DNA of 64,000 nucleotides from CAVTYH01 sp963738835 (GCA_963738835.1 CAVTYH010000001.1:992001-1056000), one strand, 5' to 3'. Numbered from the stretch's first letter, positions 38,701 through 48,447 are shown. Notes: a model not told the origin generated them from the letters alone. A program made the numbers and translations.

Positions 38701-39525
38701 TCCAATAGTGACGAGTTTGGCGTCGCCGGGGCGCCCACGTCGTTCACCGTCGTCGTGCGCAATAATAGTCCGCGCGATATTTCCGGCGCGCACGTGACGA
38801 ACACCACGCTCACGACCAGTTTTTTTTCGACCCCTGCCATGAGCGTGCTCTATACTGCGGTCGGTACGCCAGGCGCATCGGGATTCAGTGCGGACGGAAC
38901 CAGCGACATAGACGACTTAGTGAATTTGCCCGCCGACGGCAGTATTACCTACACTGTCCTTGCGACGAGCGATCCCGGCGCTGCCCTCTACGGCGATGCC
39001 GAAATGAGCGATCAAGCGTCAATCAGCGGTCCGCCCGGGTTCATCGACACGATTCCCGATAACAACAGCGTCAACGAATCGACGTTCCTTACAAGCGAGT
39101 GCGATGTTGAGATCACCATAACCGACAGCGCGGGCGGCTCTTCAATCACGGGGACCCAAGGCGTGGTGGCGGCCGGAGACACCATCGTTTACACCCTGGT
39201 CGTTACGAATCACGGCCCGAGTAAGTTTTATTCATTCTCGATTAGGGACTTGTTGCCGCCGGAGATCGCCAGCGATACGTATGTGGCGTCGTTCTGGCCG
39301 ACCATTTATCCGGTACAATCGGGCGATTTAAACGAATCTCCATTTCTCAGTTTGGGTCCCGGCGACAGCGTTAATTACACGATCACTGCGGGAGTAGACC
39401 CGGCGGCCAGCGGCCTGTTGACGAACACCGCGTCCGCATTCGGTCAGTCGTTTTCATCGTTTGGCGATCCAGATTTTAGCAACAATTCGGCGACCATCGT
39501 CGACCGAATCGTGGCGGCAACTTGA
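35800..39525 (+). CDS. Giant exported protein with DUF11 repeats
   Basis: 1241 residues. A basic N-terminus with the planctomycete motif VESLESRAMLS (residues about 35-45) precedes a beta-helix-like section (RTFTLTPGTYVGGIHIAGNA, GVYCLQGGGLSVRNNGMLAG, about residues 145-205) and then at least six DUF11 domains, recognisable by TTYTITVANNGPNDVVGAHI, TTYTLTVTNRGPSDASDATV and DTIVYTLVVTNHGPSKFYSF, each ending with an NNSAT-like motif. A 90-residue Ser/Thr/Gly/Asn-rich insertion (about 640-730) lies inside one of them. Such proteins are extracellular or cell-surface structural or adhesive proteins. No PEP-CTERM signal is present at the C-terminus. GGGGTAGGCG precedes the start. Confidence 0.85.
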   Translation: MFWWARRNRRFRGNGKRAAGRAFQKTRGLGRVWAVESLESRAMLSVSSGDVNVGILLLDRSAPRAFMNTGSGGVQISSGGLVINSSDTRAGVNRGSGNISASEIDVTGGLAQFGPGRFQGAIANPSPMDDPLADLPAPILGFAIHRAVNVAANRTFTLTPGTYVGGIHIAGNAKVILQPGVYCLQGGGLSVRNNGMLAGNGVLIYNNPRTAAGSINFSDNCTVALTASNSGDYQGIAIFQNRLSIAPLTVAGGGVNVTGEVYAPKVTLSFSSDRNFNVRGNAAAGIAGAVIINRLNSSGSGRMNVDAASHTTPTDLSVTITDDGSPTLVPGYGGAWLDYFITVTNNGPTKVVGAKVSDVFPQGFESFGFTISPSPGATTSYDLYYSTHGSYSDPGFTDTISLEPGASILYSLRGEATANAVGQFTNTARVVPSARFKDTDPTNNVAIDSHQLTPQASLSIAIDSSVPEAVPGSTVVYNVRVSSGGPSKADHIAVSGSMPVGIASFSVSGTDGFSARGVGGDTFVDSNLFLRGSYYGDSAMYTVTAVIDSSAGGPLTTSVEVAAPPGVTELYPENHSATRTIKIGPAADLVATMTGPDAVVPGTSTTYTITVANNGPNDVVGAHIVDNFPTSGSVFIQGTGTLSSGTIGGSTNSGTITIGNFSGNQSVLSTTPNSGNLSLTVNPNSAINSSVTVTNSAANTFSGGTVTYSGGLAFNGAGTITIGGGDHFFDYGLRNVTYTAQGTGDASGFTASGSGNIDDIVNLAVGASITYTVSADVAPWAGNFLNTVTVTTPESVADPDLSNNIATVRTYAHPQIDLDVSLSDNTTTAFAGVPTTYTLTVTNRGPSDASDATVRDIFPDSIAHVSYTATASGGAMINIPWYQTFNGYGQSVTTKTGTGHIIDSVNLPAGALITYQISALVALGASGDLTNTATIEPPYGMQDSNPNDNSATDTDSIQPPDDLSVTVSNSDEFGVAGAPTSFTVVVRNNSPRDISGAHVTNTTLTTSFFSTPAMSVLYTAVGTPGASGFSADGTSDIDDLVNLPADGSITYTVLATSDPGAALYGDAEMSDQASISGPPGFIDTIPDNNSVNESTFLTSECDVEITITDSAGGSSITGTQGVVAAGDTIVYTLVVTNHGPSKFYSFSIRDLLPPEIASDTYVASFWPTIYPVQSGDLNESPFLSLGPGDSVNYTITAGVDPAASGLLTNTASAFGQSFSSFGDPDFSNNSATIVDRIVAAT

Positions 39526-39736
39526 CTGGCTAACCTATTGCATTTGTAGATGGGAACCGCGTTTTTTGCTGTGGAACGACTGAACTTTGAACATTTTCAA
39601 CCACTGCTGGATTAAACGACGGCCCTTGGTTATGCTACAGGCTTGAAATGCCAGCCTTCGGGGACGACAGCTTTGTCGCTCAGTTCGGGCTACGAAAGCC
39701 ATTTGAAATTCTTTTTGGGGAAAAGGAGCAACGGCT

Positions 39737-41247
39737 ATGTCGGATTTTTCTCGTCGTCAATTCTTGACGGATTCATTATTTGCTGCGGCAGTCGCTGCCA
39801 CGGCAGGATCGGCACCGAAGTTGCTTGCCGCAACGGGAGAGTCGATTACGAAAAGTGCAAACGATAAACTCGGTGTCTTGGTGTGCGGCGTGCATGATCG
39901 CGGCACTTCTCACTTGGGCGGTTTTGCCGGCAAAACCGATACCGAAGTCGTCGCGATTTGCGATGCCGACAAAGATGTTGGCGAAAAGCGTTGCGACGAA
40001 ACGGCCAAGAAGCAGGGCGGACGTCGTCCCGTATTCTATCAAGACATCCGCAAAGCGCTCGAAGACAAATCGGTCGATTGCGTCAGCATCGCCATGCCCA
40101 ATCACTGGCACTCGCTGGCCGCCATTTGGGCCATGCAGGCTGGTAAAGACGTCTACGTGGAAAAACCGGTGTGCCACAACATCAGCGAAGGCCGTCGCAT
40201 GGTCGAAACGGCCCGCAAGTACAATAAGATTTGCCAGACGGGCACGCAGTGTCGCTCAAATCGGGCAAACATCGAAGCCGTCGAATTCATTCGCTCCGGT
40301 AAAATTGGTGAAGTGAATTTGGCGCGAGGTCTATGCTACAAGGGTCGTGACTCTATCGGCCCTGCGGGCTGGTACGACGTGCCTTCGAACATTGATTACG
40401 ATCTCTGGTGCGGACCGGCGCCGAATCATGGCAAATCGCCCTATCGCGGCAAAGCTGCTAAGGGTTCCAAGGGCGAAGAAGCCTTCGTGCCTGTGCATTA
40501 CGATTGGCACTGGCGGTGGGAGACCGGCAATGGCGACCTCGGCAATCAGGGCATCCATCAGATGGACGTGGCTCGCTGGGGCTTGGGTGTGAATCAACTG
40601 GCCAACGGCGTCATCGCTTATGGCGGCCGGTTCGGCTACGAAGACGCCGGCCAGACAGCCAACACCGAGGTAGTGATTCTGGATTACGGTCCGAAGACGC
40701 TGGTCTTCGAGACACGTGGATTGAAGACCGACGCTCTGAAGGCGCTCATGTCGGCAACATTTTCGAGGGCACCGATGGTTATGTGGTGCTCACCAGCTAC
40801 ACGTCCGGCGCTGCGTTTGACAAGGACGGCAAGCTGATCAAGAAGTTCGACGGTGGCGGCGATCACTTCGGCAACTTCATCAAAGCCGTTCGCAGCCGGA
40901 AGAAGGAAGATTTGAACGCCGATATCGAGCAAGGCTTCCTTAGCAGCGCGCTGTGCCATTTGGGCAATATCAGCTACCGTTTGGGTCAGAAGATTTCCAC
41001 CAAGGAAATGGCCGAGCGGCTCAAGACCGTGAAAATGGCCGACGATTCGCAGAAGACGCTCGATCGGACCGTAGAACATCTGGCAAAGAATAACGTCAAG
41101 CTCGACGATAAGACGATGTTCCAATGTGGTGAGTTCCTGAAGTTCGATCCGAAGGCCGAGGCATTCGACGGCAACTCGCAAGCTAACTTGATGCTTTCGC
41201 GCGAGTACCGCAAGGGATTCGAGGTGCCGTCGGCGGGCAAAGTTTGA
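39737..41247 (+). CDS. Tat-exported Gfo/Idh/MocA family oxidoreductase (one frame break)
   Basis: About 503 residues after repair. MSDFSRRQFLTDSLFAAAVA is a twin-arginine signal with a predicted cleavage near AGSAPKLLA. The N-terminal Rossmann domain starts LGVLVCGVHDRGTSHLGGFA; EKPVCHNISEGRRM contains the conserved EKP of the dehydrogenase family, and the C-terminal part (WHWRWETGNGDLGNQGIHQM, DVARWGLG) has the conserved His/Asp pattern. The frame breaks near 40745, where one G is missing from a GGG run (KTDALKGAHVGNIFEG). Planctomycetes encode many such secreted sugar/inositol dehydrogenase-like proteins; the substrate is unknown. Confidence 0.9.
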
Positions 41248-41276
41248 GCCTGGTCTATCGTGTGAGGTTCACCAGT

Positions 41277-41300
41277 CCAGGGGTTGCAACCCCTGGGCTT
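41277..41300. repeat. Palindromic repeat A, copy 4
   Basis: CCAGGGGTTGCAACCCCTGG followed by GCTTTTT. Here both neighbours point the same way (Gfo/Idh/MocA and RluA), so it can terminate the upstream gene. The outer AGC of the left arm is replaced by AGT. Confidence 0.75.
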
Positions 41301-41344
41301 TTTCATTTGGCCTCAGCGATGAAACGGACAATCGTTTTTCTGTC

Positions 41345-42074
41345 ATGCCACAGCAACTCGAGATCCTGTTCGAGAACGATCACTTTCTGGTCGTCAACAA
41401 GCCTGCCGGATTGTCGACTCAAGCGGCCCGAGGTATCGATTCGCTGGAGGTGCGGGTGCGCTGCTTCTTGCAAAACATCGTGAATGCAGACATGAAGTTC
41501 TGGCAGTGCGACATGACGGGCGAAGCGCCAATGGTTTACCTCGGCTTGCCGCATCGCTTGGATCGCCCCGTCTCGGGCGCGATTGTGCTGACGAAAACTA
41601 AAAATGCGGCGCAAAATCTCGAAACAGTTTGAAGCTCGGCAGGTGCGAAAGCTGTATTGGACCGCGGTGGAAGGAGCGGTTGAACCCGAATTCGGCACCT
41701 GGACCGATCATCTGCGCAAGGTGCCTGGCAAGGCGCGTGCAGAGATCGTCAGCGCGGATCACCCCGAAGCGCAGCAGGCTGTTTTGCACTACGGTATTAT
41801 GGGCACAACGCCGCACGGTTCTTGGCTCGAAATTGAATTGGAAACTGGCCGCATGCATCAGATTCGCTTGCAGCTTGCCGCCCACGGTTGGCCGGTGCTC
41901 GGCGATTTGCTGTATGGCAGCACTGTTGCTTTCGGACCGAAATTTGACGATGCACGGTTGCAATCGATCGCCTTGCACGCGCGCCAATTGTCATTTGTGC
42001 CGCCGGGCGCTCAAGAGCCGGCAACATTTGTGGCGCCGCTTCCGGAGCCGTGGTGGGCTTTCGGGATTGAATAA
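41345..42074 (+). CDS. RluA-family pseudouridine synthase (one frame break)
   Basis: About 244 residues after repair. FENDHFLVVNKPAGLSTQAA starts the catalytic core; MVYLGLPHRLDRPVSGAIVL carries the HRLD motif with the catalytic Asp. In the second frame, GSWLEIELETGRMHQIRLQL and HGWPVLGDLLYG are also diagnostic. The break is at 41609-41612: adding a GC to GCGC joins TKNAAR to KISKQFEARQVRKLYW. It isomerises uridine in rRNA or tRNA; the target site cannot be read from sequence. There is no S4 domain, as in RluA rather than RluC/D. Confidence 0.9.
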
Positions 42075-42134
42075 TTCTGTATACTCAGCCTTCAGTTGCA
42101 GATTGATCGGCTAAGCAACCAGCGGAGATTTAAA

Positions 42135-43049
42135 GTGGCAGTAAAACTTGAAGGAATCTTTACGCCCAACATGGTGCCGTTGGACGAATCCGGCGAAATC
42201 AACGAAACAGAGCTGCGACGGTTCATCGATTGGCTTATCGAACGCGGCGTTCACGGACTCTATCCCAACGGTTCGACGAGCGAATTCACGCGCTTCACAC
42301 CGGAAGAACGCCGGCGAATTATTCAAATCGTCTGCGACCAAGCGAAAGGCCGAGTGCCGGTATTGGCCGGAGCGGCTGAGGCCAATGTCAAAGAAACACT
42401 GCAAGCCAGCGAAACGTATCTCGGCTATGGCGCACGGGCCGTGGCCATTGTTTCGCCGTTTTACTACAAGCTCGGTCCGGAATCGGTGTATGCCTACTTC
42501 AGCGAGATCGCGCGGCACACGCCGATCGATGTCACGCTCTACAACATTCCGATGTTCGCCAGCCCGATCGATGTGCCCACCATCCAACGGTTAGCCGAAT
42601 TTCCGCGGATTATCGGCATCAAAGATTCCTCGGGCGATATCACTTTCATGCTGCGCATGATGGCGGTGGTGCAGCCGCTGCGGCCCGATTTCGTGTTCCT
42701 CGCAGGTTGGGAAGCAGCGCTGGCGCCGATGTTGATGATCGGCTGCCAAGGAGGCACCAATGCCATCAGCAACGTTGTGCCTGAGATTACGCGAAAACTC
42801 TACGATCTGGTGAAAGCCGGCCGGTTCGACGAAGCCAGAACGTTGCAATTGCGGATGCTGGGGTTATTCGATGCACTATTGTCTTCCGCCGATTTTCCAG
42901 AGGGCTTTCGTGCCGGCGCAGAAGTGCGCGGAATCCATTTGGGCCGCGGACGCCAGCCGCTGAGCGAGAGCCAGCAAGTCGATCGAAATTCACTCAAAAC
43001 CATGATCAGACAATTGTTGTCCGATGCTGGCGTCGCTGAACAGATTTGA
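42135..43049 (+). CDS. Dihydrodipicolinate synthase/N-acetylneuraminate lyase family protein
   Basis: 304 residues from the GTG at 42135 (GCGGAG eight bases upstream). TIM-barrel Schiff-base aldolase: IFTPNMVPLDESGEINETEL, HGLYPNGSTSEFTRFTPEER (GGTGE-like substrate loop replaced by PNGSTSEF), VTLYNIPMFASPIDVPTIQR with the catalytic Tyr, and IIGIKDSSGDITFMLRMM with the Schiff-base Lys. Family members include DapA, NanA and KDG aldolases; GSTSEF in place of GTTGE points away from strict DapA. It is the last gene of the plus-strand run before the YXWGXW gene. Confidence 0.85.
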   Translation: MAVKLEGIFTPNMVPLDESGEINETELRRFIDWLIERGVHGLYPNGSTSEFTRFTPEERRRIIQIVCDQAKGRVPVLAGAAEANVKETLQASETYLGYGARAVAIVSPFYYKLGPESVYAYFSEIARHTPIDVTLYNIPMFASPIDVPTIQRLAEFPRIIGIKDSSGDITFMLRMMAVVQPLRPDFVFLAGWEAALAPMLMIGCQGGTNAISNVVPEITRKLYDLVKAGRFDEARTLQLRMLGLFDALLSSADFPEGFRAGAEVRGIHLGRGRQPLSESQQVDRNSLKTMIRQLLSDAGVAEQI

Positions 43050-43090
43050 TGGCGGCGCGGCAAACTAAGCCGCTTGCCATTGAACTCAAT

Positions 43091-46072
43091 TTAATTCGTC
43101 CGCGGATCGTAGGTTCTTGATTCCGGAGTGCTCAGCGATCGCGGAGTATTGCCCTGGCCGAAACTGCCGCCGCGCTGAAATTTCGGCAAGGTTGGCAGCG
43201 AATCCGACGAAATGTAGCTGCCGGAACCGCGCGGTGCGCCGGAATCCCCTGACTCAGCAGATGGCCCCGAAAGACCACCTGGACCGTACATCGTTCGGCC
43301 CGCGCCGCCGAGTCCAAAACTGCCGACCGGATCCTTAAAACGGTGCTGATTGTCCTCACCACTGGTGTTTGAAGTGCGATTGCCAGTCGCCAGGCCGGAA
43401 TTCAAGCTCAGCGATTGTCCGCGCTTCTGCAAACTGTCGTAATCGTACCTCGATGCCGAGGATGTCCGCGCAGCCCCCAGGTCAAAGCCTGGCCGCAGCA
43501 CCAAGCCGCTGGAAGAATTCGAGCCGGAAGATCCGCCGTTGGTCGGTGCGCCATTGTTTTCGAGCGAAGTATTTCCTGAGACGCGCGATCCACGATCAGC
43601 CGACAATTTTCGAGCGTCGCCCTGCCTTACAGTAGTCGATAATCCTGAACTGTTTGCACTATTTGCGCCGAATGGCCCGGATGTCTGAAGCGAGGGCGTG
43701 CTCAGTAGTGATGAGCCGGACCCAGAATTATAGTTCGATTTTCGCGTCACATGTGAGTCGTCTCCAAGTTTGTCGTCGGCCGAGAAAGGAGCTGACGCCA
43801 GCTTTCCTCCCGCAGACCGCAGTTGCTCCTTGGAGCTCACCGTGTCGGTGGCCGACACTGATGATTGCTTCAGAGCTCGCTGCTCTGAGGCGACGGTGCC
43901 GCGGACATCGACGGAGTTCCGGAGCGGCGGCATTAAATTCATGTCGGTACGAGGCGATCCGATGTCGGAAGTTTTCTTTTTCTGCGGATCGTCGTTATCT
44001 TGCTTCTGCGATTTGCTTCCGCCACCGCCGCCGGTCGGCGGAGTAAACTTCGGCTGCGCTTGCATGGAACGGAGTTGCTGACCGGTTGGAGAGCCACCTC
44101 CGCCGCCAGGCTGAATGAACGAGCGCTGCGAAGCGGAGGGACCTTGGAAAGTCGGCCCGGATTTGCCTGTCGGACCGTTGGTCCCGGTTGCACCTGCCGC
44201 GTTGCTGCCACCGGGATTCCCGAGTGCGTTTCCGCCGCCATTGGACAAGCCGCCACTGCGTGGGGCGACGAATGAGCGCGACGGTCCCGATATCGCATTG
44301 CCGTCCAGCGATTTTACTTTGTCCTGTGAATAGCCCTTGTTCTGTTGATTCAGCGCATTGAAACGTCGGTCTCCGGACGTGTTGTCGCCGAGTGCATTGC
44401 TGCTGTCACCCGCGGTCTGTCCCGAGGCTTTGTTGTTCCCCATCGACCGGCCAGTTCGACCGCCCGCCTCGCCCGGGCCTAAATTCAGCCCATTCGATCG
44501 GCCGAGCGCACCTCCCTTTGTTCCTGCGCCCGCACCAGCGTCGTCGCCAGCAAGCGTTGTTTTCGTGGGAGTGATTGTTGGCAGCTTCATCGTTTTTATT
44601 TTCGAAGCGTCTGCTGCGAGGCCCCCACCAGTGCCGAAGGCCCTGTCTGTGGCGACGTCGCCGCCGCCTTTCTTGCCCGTATTGTTAGCGTCTTTTCCGA
44701 TCAGACCGCCGGGTGTGCGTGACCCGGCTAAATCGCCAGTCACATTTGTGCTCTTCTCGAGCTTCACTCGTTCTTGCGTGGCCTGTTTGAATGCTTTGCC
44801 TTGAGCAACAAATTGCTGCCGATCGACTTGGGAGATTTGGTGCAATTTGACGCCGCCAGCCTCCGACGGGTTTTTCGTCGCTTGTTTAATTGTGCTCGCC
44901 AAGGCTAGATCGTTCCTCCGAGCCGGATCGGCTTTGGCCAGCAACTGCTGCTGGGCGACGAAGGTGTGCGGCGGACGAGCCGCCGGGTTATCGCGTAATT
45001 GGTCAAAATGTCGCCGCGTTTGCGCCAACCAATTCGGGTTGCGTCGCGAATTGCTCCAGTTGTAATACACGAACAGCGGATCGTAACCGAAACCCACACC
45101 ACCGCCGCGCACGCCAATGTTTAGACCGACGGAACACCAGGGACGAAAACCGAGCGTTGCGTACTGGGGTGCGAAATAATCACCGTAGTAGTAGTGGCAG
45201 AACCTTGGCCGTGCAAAGAGGCAATCGTTGAACAGGCCGATATTGATCAGCACCCGCGGCGTCCAGACGAACGCCGGTTGAATGTAGACGGGTTCGCTGA
45301 AGTACACCGGTGCGAAGAGGCACCCGCGGCGCTCCACTGGGTAATCCCAGAAGCCGTTAACGAATACAAAACCAGCGGGGGTCCAAACCCAGTGAGCCGG
45401 CACCCAAACCCAGTTTGGCTGGCACGGCGCCCAATAGCCTGGCTGCCACAGATAGCGAGTTTCGCGATAGACATAATTGCCCGGAATCCAGAATTGATTT
45501 TCAGATGGCTGCGGGGTTGTTGGTCCTGCCTCCAAGGATTGGGGCGGCGCTTGCTCGATATAATTCACTTCGCCGTTGGCCGTGGTTGCCCAAAAGCCTG
45601 GCGTCCATTGATAGCCGCCGGCCACTTCGCTCCAGTATCCGGCGACCCAGGTTTGATACTTGGGCACATTGCGATAGATGCCGCTGATCCAAAGGTAATC
45701 GTTGCGATCGTCATCCCAAGCCCAATAGCCGCCAATCCACACGACATTTTCTCCTTCCGGCACCGCATCGGGGGGGACTTCTTCAATCGGATCGGGCGGC
45801 CGCTTTTCAACCGTCGGTCCTGGCTCGGGATTCAAGCCTAACGGCTGAGCAAAGGCTTCGTGGACCTGCCCGCGCGTTTGGACTTCTAACCCGGGTGGTG
45901 CGACGGCGGCTTCGTCATCGGCAGATGGAACTGGCAACGGAGGTGGCGAACCAGCTTGGGCAAGTGCCGGGCCTTCGTCGGCCGACTTACTGGCGGTGGT
46001 CGAAAGGGCAAAAATAATTGCGGTCACACCGACAACGGCTGCTGATGTGATTGTGAAATTTCGGGAACGCAT
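43091..46072 (-). CDS. Large exported YXWGXW-type repeat protein with low-complexity tail
   Basis: 993 residues. A signal peptide (ITSAAVVGVTAIIFALSTTA) and a Pro-rich section precede an aromatic repeat region at about residues 110-290: IGGYWAWDDDRNDYLWISGI, VAGYWSEVAGGYQWTPGFWA, YLWQPGYWAPCQPNWVWVPA and VNGFWDYPVERRGCLFAPVY, in which W/Y-rich turns recur about every 20-25 residues. A conserved Tyr/Trp-rich beta domain (about 290-385) follows, then 500 residues of Gly/Ser/Asn-rich sequence with no globular signal. Planctomycete proteins of this type are surface or spore-coat-like; the function is unknown. No frame break is needed, unlike most genes nearby. Confidence 0.75.
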   Translation of the reverse strand: MRSRNFTITSAAVVGVTAIIFALSTTASKSADEGPALAQAGSPPPLPVPSADDEAAVAPPGLEVQTRGQVHEAFAQPLGLNPEPGPTVEKRPPDPIEEVPPDAVPEGENVVWIGGYWAWDDDRNDYLWISGIYRNVPKYQTWVAGYWSEVAGGYQWTPGFWATTANGEVNYIEQAPPQSLEAGPTTPQPSENQFWIPGNYVYRETRYLWQPGYWAPCQPNWVWVPAHWVWTPAGFVFVNGFWDYPVERRGCLFAPVYFSEPVYIQPAFVWTPRVLINIGLFNDCLFARPRFCHYYYGDYFAPQYATLGFRPWCSVGLNIGVRGGGVGFGYDPLFVYYNWSNSRRNPNWLAQTRRHFDQLRDNPAARPPHTFVAQQQLLAKADPARRNDLALASTIKQATKNPSEAGGVKLHQISQVDRQQFVAQGKAFKQATQERVKLEKSTNVTGDLAGSRTPGGLIGKDANNTGKKGGGDVATDRAFGTGGGLAADASKIKTMKLPTITPTKTTLAGDDAGAGAGTKGGALGRSNGLNLGPGEAGGRTGRSMGNNKASGQTAGDSSNALGDNTSGDRRFNALNQQNKGYSQDKVKSLDGNAISGPSRSFVAPRSGGLSNGGGNALGNPGGSNAAGATGTNGPTGKSGPTFQGPSASQRSFIQPGGGGGSPTGQQLRSMQAQPKFTPPTGGGGGSKSQKQDNDDPQKKKTSDIGSPRTDMNLMPPLRNSVDVRGTVASEQRALKQSSVSATDTVSSKEQLRSAGGKLASAPFSADDKLGDDSHVTRKSNYNSGSGSSLLSTPSLQTSGPFGANSANSSGLSTTVRQGDARKLSADRGSRVSGNTSLENNGAPTNGGSSGSNSSSGLVLRPGFDLGAARTSSASRYDYDSLQKRGQSLSLNSGLATGNRTSNTSGEDNQHRFKDPVGSFGLGGAGRTMYGPGGLSGPSAESGDSGAPRGSGSYISSDSLPTLPKFQRGGSFGQGNTPRSLSTPESRTYDPRTN

Positions 46073-46499
46073 CGCGAGAAACTCCTGTCTGCGAAAATGT
46101 CGTCGCTACGACGACACGTTGTTGCGCGATCGACAGCACCGGATTGCCAAAAGAAAACCCGGACCGCAATAGTGCATCTCGCATGCCGAAGCAAGAAGAG
46201 ATGGCGATTCTTGCGGTTCTCCGCCTCCATTATACGGATCGGCAGATGGATTGGAGCGCGATTTTACCGGTTTTGTCGGCGAGTTACCGACTTGTGGTCG
46301 AAAAACGTCGACGAAATCGGTTCCAATGCAGCGCCGCTGAAAAAATGGCGCTGCCAAAATCGGCCTGGGCGACTTGGATCTTCGGCCTAGGGCGATGGCT
46401 TGTCGCGCAGTAAATTCGGTGGTTGCTTAACGTTTCGATGCGCCTTCGTGAGACGCTGTTGTCTTTCCTCAACGTACCACAAGCCCGAGAGATCATCAC
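46073..46499. other. Gene-free stretch between divergent genes
   Basis: 427 bases between the YXWGXW gene and the DUF486 gene, presumably with both promoters. A single weak TTTTGTCGGCGAGTT element (46271-46285) recalls the clusters at 8576 and 23811. I see no other structure or coding frame. Confidence 0.45.
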
Positions 46500-46964
46500 A
46501 TGCTGACCGTCATCTTGCTGATTTGCTCGAACGCGTTCATGACCATCGCTTGGTATGGCCATTTGAAGTTCAAGTCGGTGCCCCTAATCACGGCGATTCT
46601 ACTGAGTTGGTCGATCGCATTTTTCGAGTATTGTTTCCAGGTGCCAGCCAACCGTTACGGACACGCCGACGCGGCTGAGCAGGCTGAAGCAGTCGCCGGA
46701 AGCATGCGGACCGCAGAGCCATCCACTTGGCGACGCTGGTGGTGCGCCAGGTTCAGCGGACCCCAATTGAAAATTCTGCAAGAGGTAATCACGATTACGG
46801 CCTTCGTGATTTTTAACGCACTCTATTTGAAGGACGTGATTCGCCCCAGCGATTGGGCCGCCTTCTCGCTGATTATATTGGCAGTGGTCTTGATGATGGT
46901 TCCCCGCATGACCGCCAGCGCGGCGGAAACGAATAAATCGGCGAGCGCAACACAGAATCTATGA
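46500..46964 (+). CDS. DUF486/DMT-family membrane protein with an internal insertion
   Basis: 154 residues, four predicted membrane helices. LICSNAFMTIAWYGHLKFKS, ILLSWSIAFFEYCFQVPANR and QLKILQEVITITAFVIFNAL are the conserved DUF486 blocks of the drug/metabolite-transporter superfamily. A stretch of about 30 residues (HADAAEQAEAVAGSMRTAEP and WRRWWCARFSG) separates PANRYG from PQLKI, where the family normally runs through without a gap. The protein is therefore longer than the usual 110-120 residues. Its substrate is unknown. GAGAG stands just before the ATG. Confidence 0.82.
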   Translation: MLTVILLICSNAFMTIAWYGHLKFKSVPLITAILLSWSIAFFEYCFQVPANRYGHADAAEQAEAVAGSMRTAEPSTWRRWWCARFSGPQLKILQEVITITAFVIFNALYLKDVIRPSDWAAFSLIILAVVLMMVPRMTASAAETNKSASATQNL

Positions 46965-46994
46965 AGTCGCGACCGGTTGTCGCGGAAGCGACCC

Positions 46995-48447
46995 TTACGG
47001 CGCGAGCAGTAATCGGCCGGGGGATTCCAGATAGCCGATCACCTCGTTCAAAAATCGCGAGGCGGCGGCGCCGTCAACGATTCGATGATCGTAAGAAAGG
47101 CTTAACGGCATCATCAATCGCGGCTCGATCTTATCATCTGCTGTGACGACAGCCATTTTTCTGGATCGACCGATTAGCAGTATCGCGACTTCGGGATGAT
47201 TGATGATTGGCGTGGAATATTGCCCGCCGACTGCGCCCAAATTACTGATGGTGAATGTGCCACCACGCAGGTCATCTAAAGTCTGTTTGCCATCGCGAAC
47301 TTTTTCGGCCAGAGCTTGAATGCCTTGGGCGATTTGCGGGATCGAAAGGCCATCGGCATTCCGCAGCACTGGCACAATTAATCCGCGATCGGTATCAACG
47401 GCGACCCCGAGATTCACGTATTGCTTATAGATAATCTCGCCGCCGTCCATATCGACCGACGCGTTGAGCGTAGAGTGCTGTTTCAGCGCCAGGGCGATGG
47501 CCTTGAGCACAAACGACAGCGACGTGAGCTTGATGCCGGAACTAGCATAAGATGCGGCGCTTTCCTTCCGGAGCCGTTCCAATTCGGTGATGTCTGCGTC
47601 ATCGAAATTTGTTAGATGGGGAATCGTGGTCGCGGACCGCACCATGTTGGTGGCAATTGTCTTGCGGATTTTTGACATTGCCTCGCGGCGGATGATGCCG
47701 TACGAATCTTGCTCCTCCTGACCGTCCAGTGGCTCACGAGCTGGAGACTTGGCTGCGATGGCATTGGCATGGCGTACGGCGTCGATGACATCTTCGCGCG
47801 TGATTCTGCCATTGGGACCGGTTCCGCGAACCCGCGCAAGATTGACGCCCAGTTCGCGCCAATCGCCGAACAGACGGACCGGCCGGCGCTGTGGAGGGCG
47901 ATTCGTGGCTGGTTTCCACGTCGGCAACGTTTGCAATCGCGGGTGATTCGGCAGCTTGATGGCCGTTATCGCTTCGGGCAGCAGCAGGCGAAGTTCGTAC
48001 GGGCTCGGGGGCGGGCTTCGCAGCAGGAGGCACCTTGGTGGTGGGCGCGCTTTTCGCTGGCGAAGCTGTCGCAGATTTTGATGACGGAGCCGTTGAAGCA
48101 GCGGCCGGCTTCGCGGGCGTAGCTTTCGCCGCAGGCGCCGGCGACTTGACCGGCGATGCTTTTGTCTTCACCGGGCCGCCCGATGGTTTCGCTAGCGGTG
48201 CGCTTCCGACCGCCGCGGCCTCGATGCTCAAAACCACTTGACCTGGCTTGATCGATTGGCCGCGGGCCACATGAATCTTAGTGACTTTGCCGGCCAAATC
48301 AGAGGGGACCGCAATCACGGCCTTGTCGGTTTCAATTTCGATGACATCCTGCTGGGCTTTAACAACATCGCCCTCATTCACGAGCACCGATACAATGTCG
48401 GCCGACTCGATGTTCTCACCCAATTCAGGAAGTTTGAATTCTGCCAT
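46995..48447 (-). CDS. aceF: Pyruvate dehydrogenase E2, dihydrolipoamide acetyltransferase (one frame break)
   Basis: About 485 residues. Lipoyl domain MAEFKLPELGENIESADIVS with the modified Lys in EIETDKAVIA, then a long Ala/Pro/Lys linker (about residues 82-150), the peripheral subunit-binding domain (SVRRLARELGVNLARVRGTG), and the catalytic domain ending with SLSYDHRIVDGAAASRFLNE (DHRxxDG). It transfers acetyl to CoA and forms the core of the PDH complex. The frame is lost at 47856-47859; adding one GC to GCGC restores VRRLARELGV. It follows aceE on the same strand after 82 bases. A five-unit heptamer array abuts the ATG at 48447. Confidence 0.94.
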
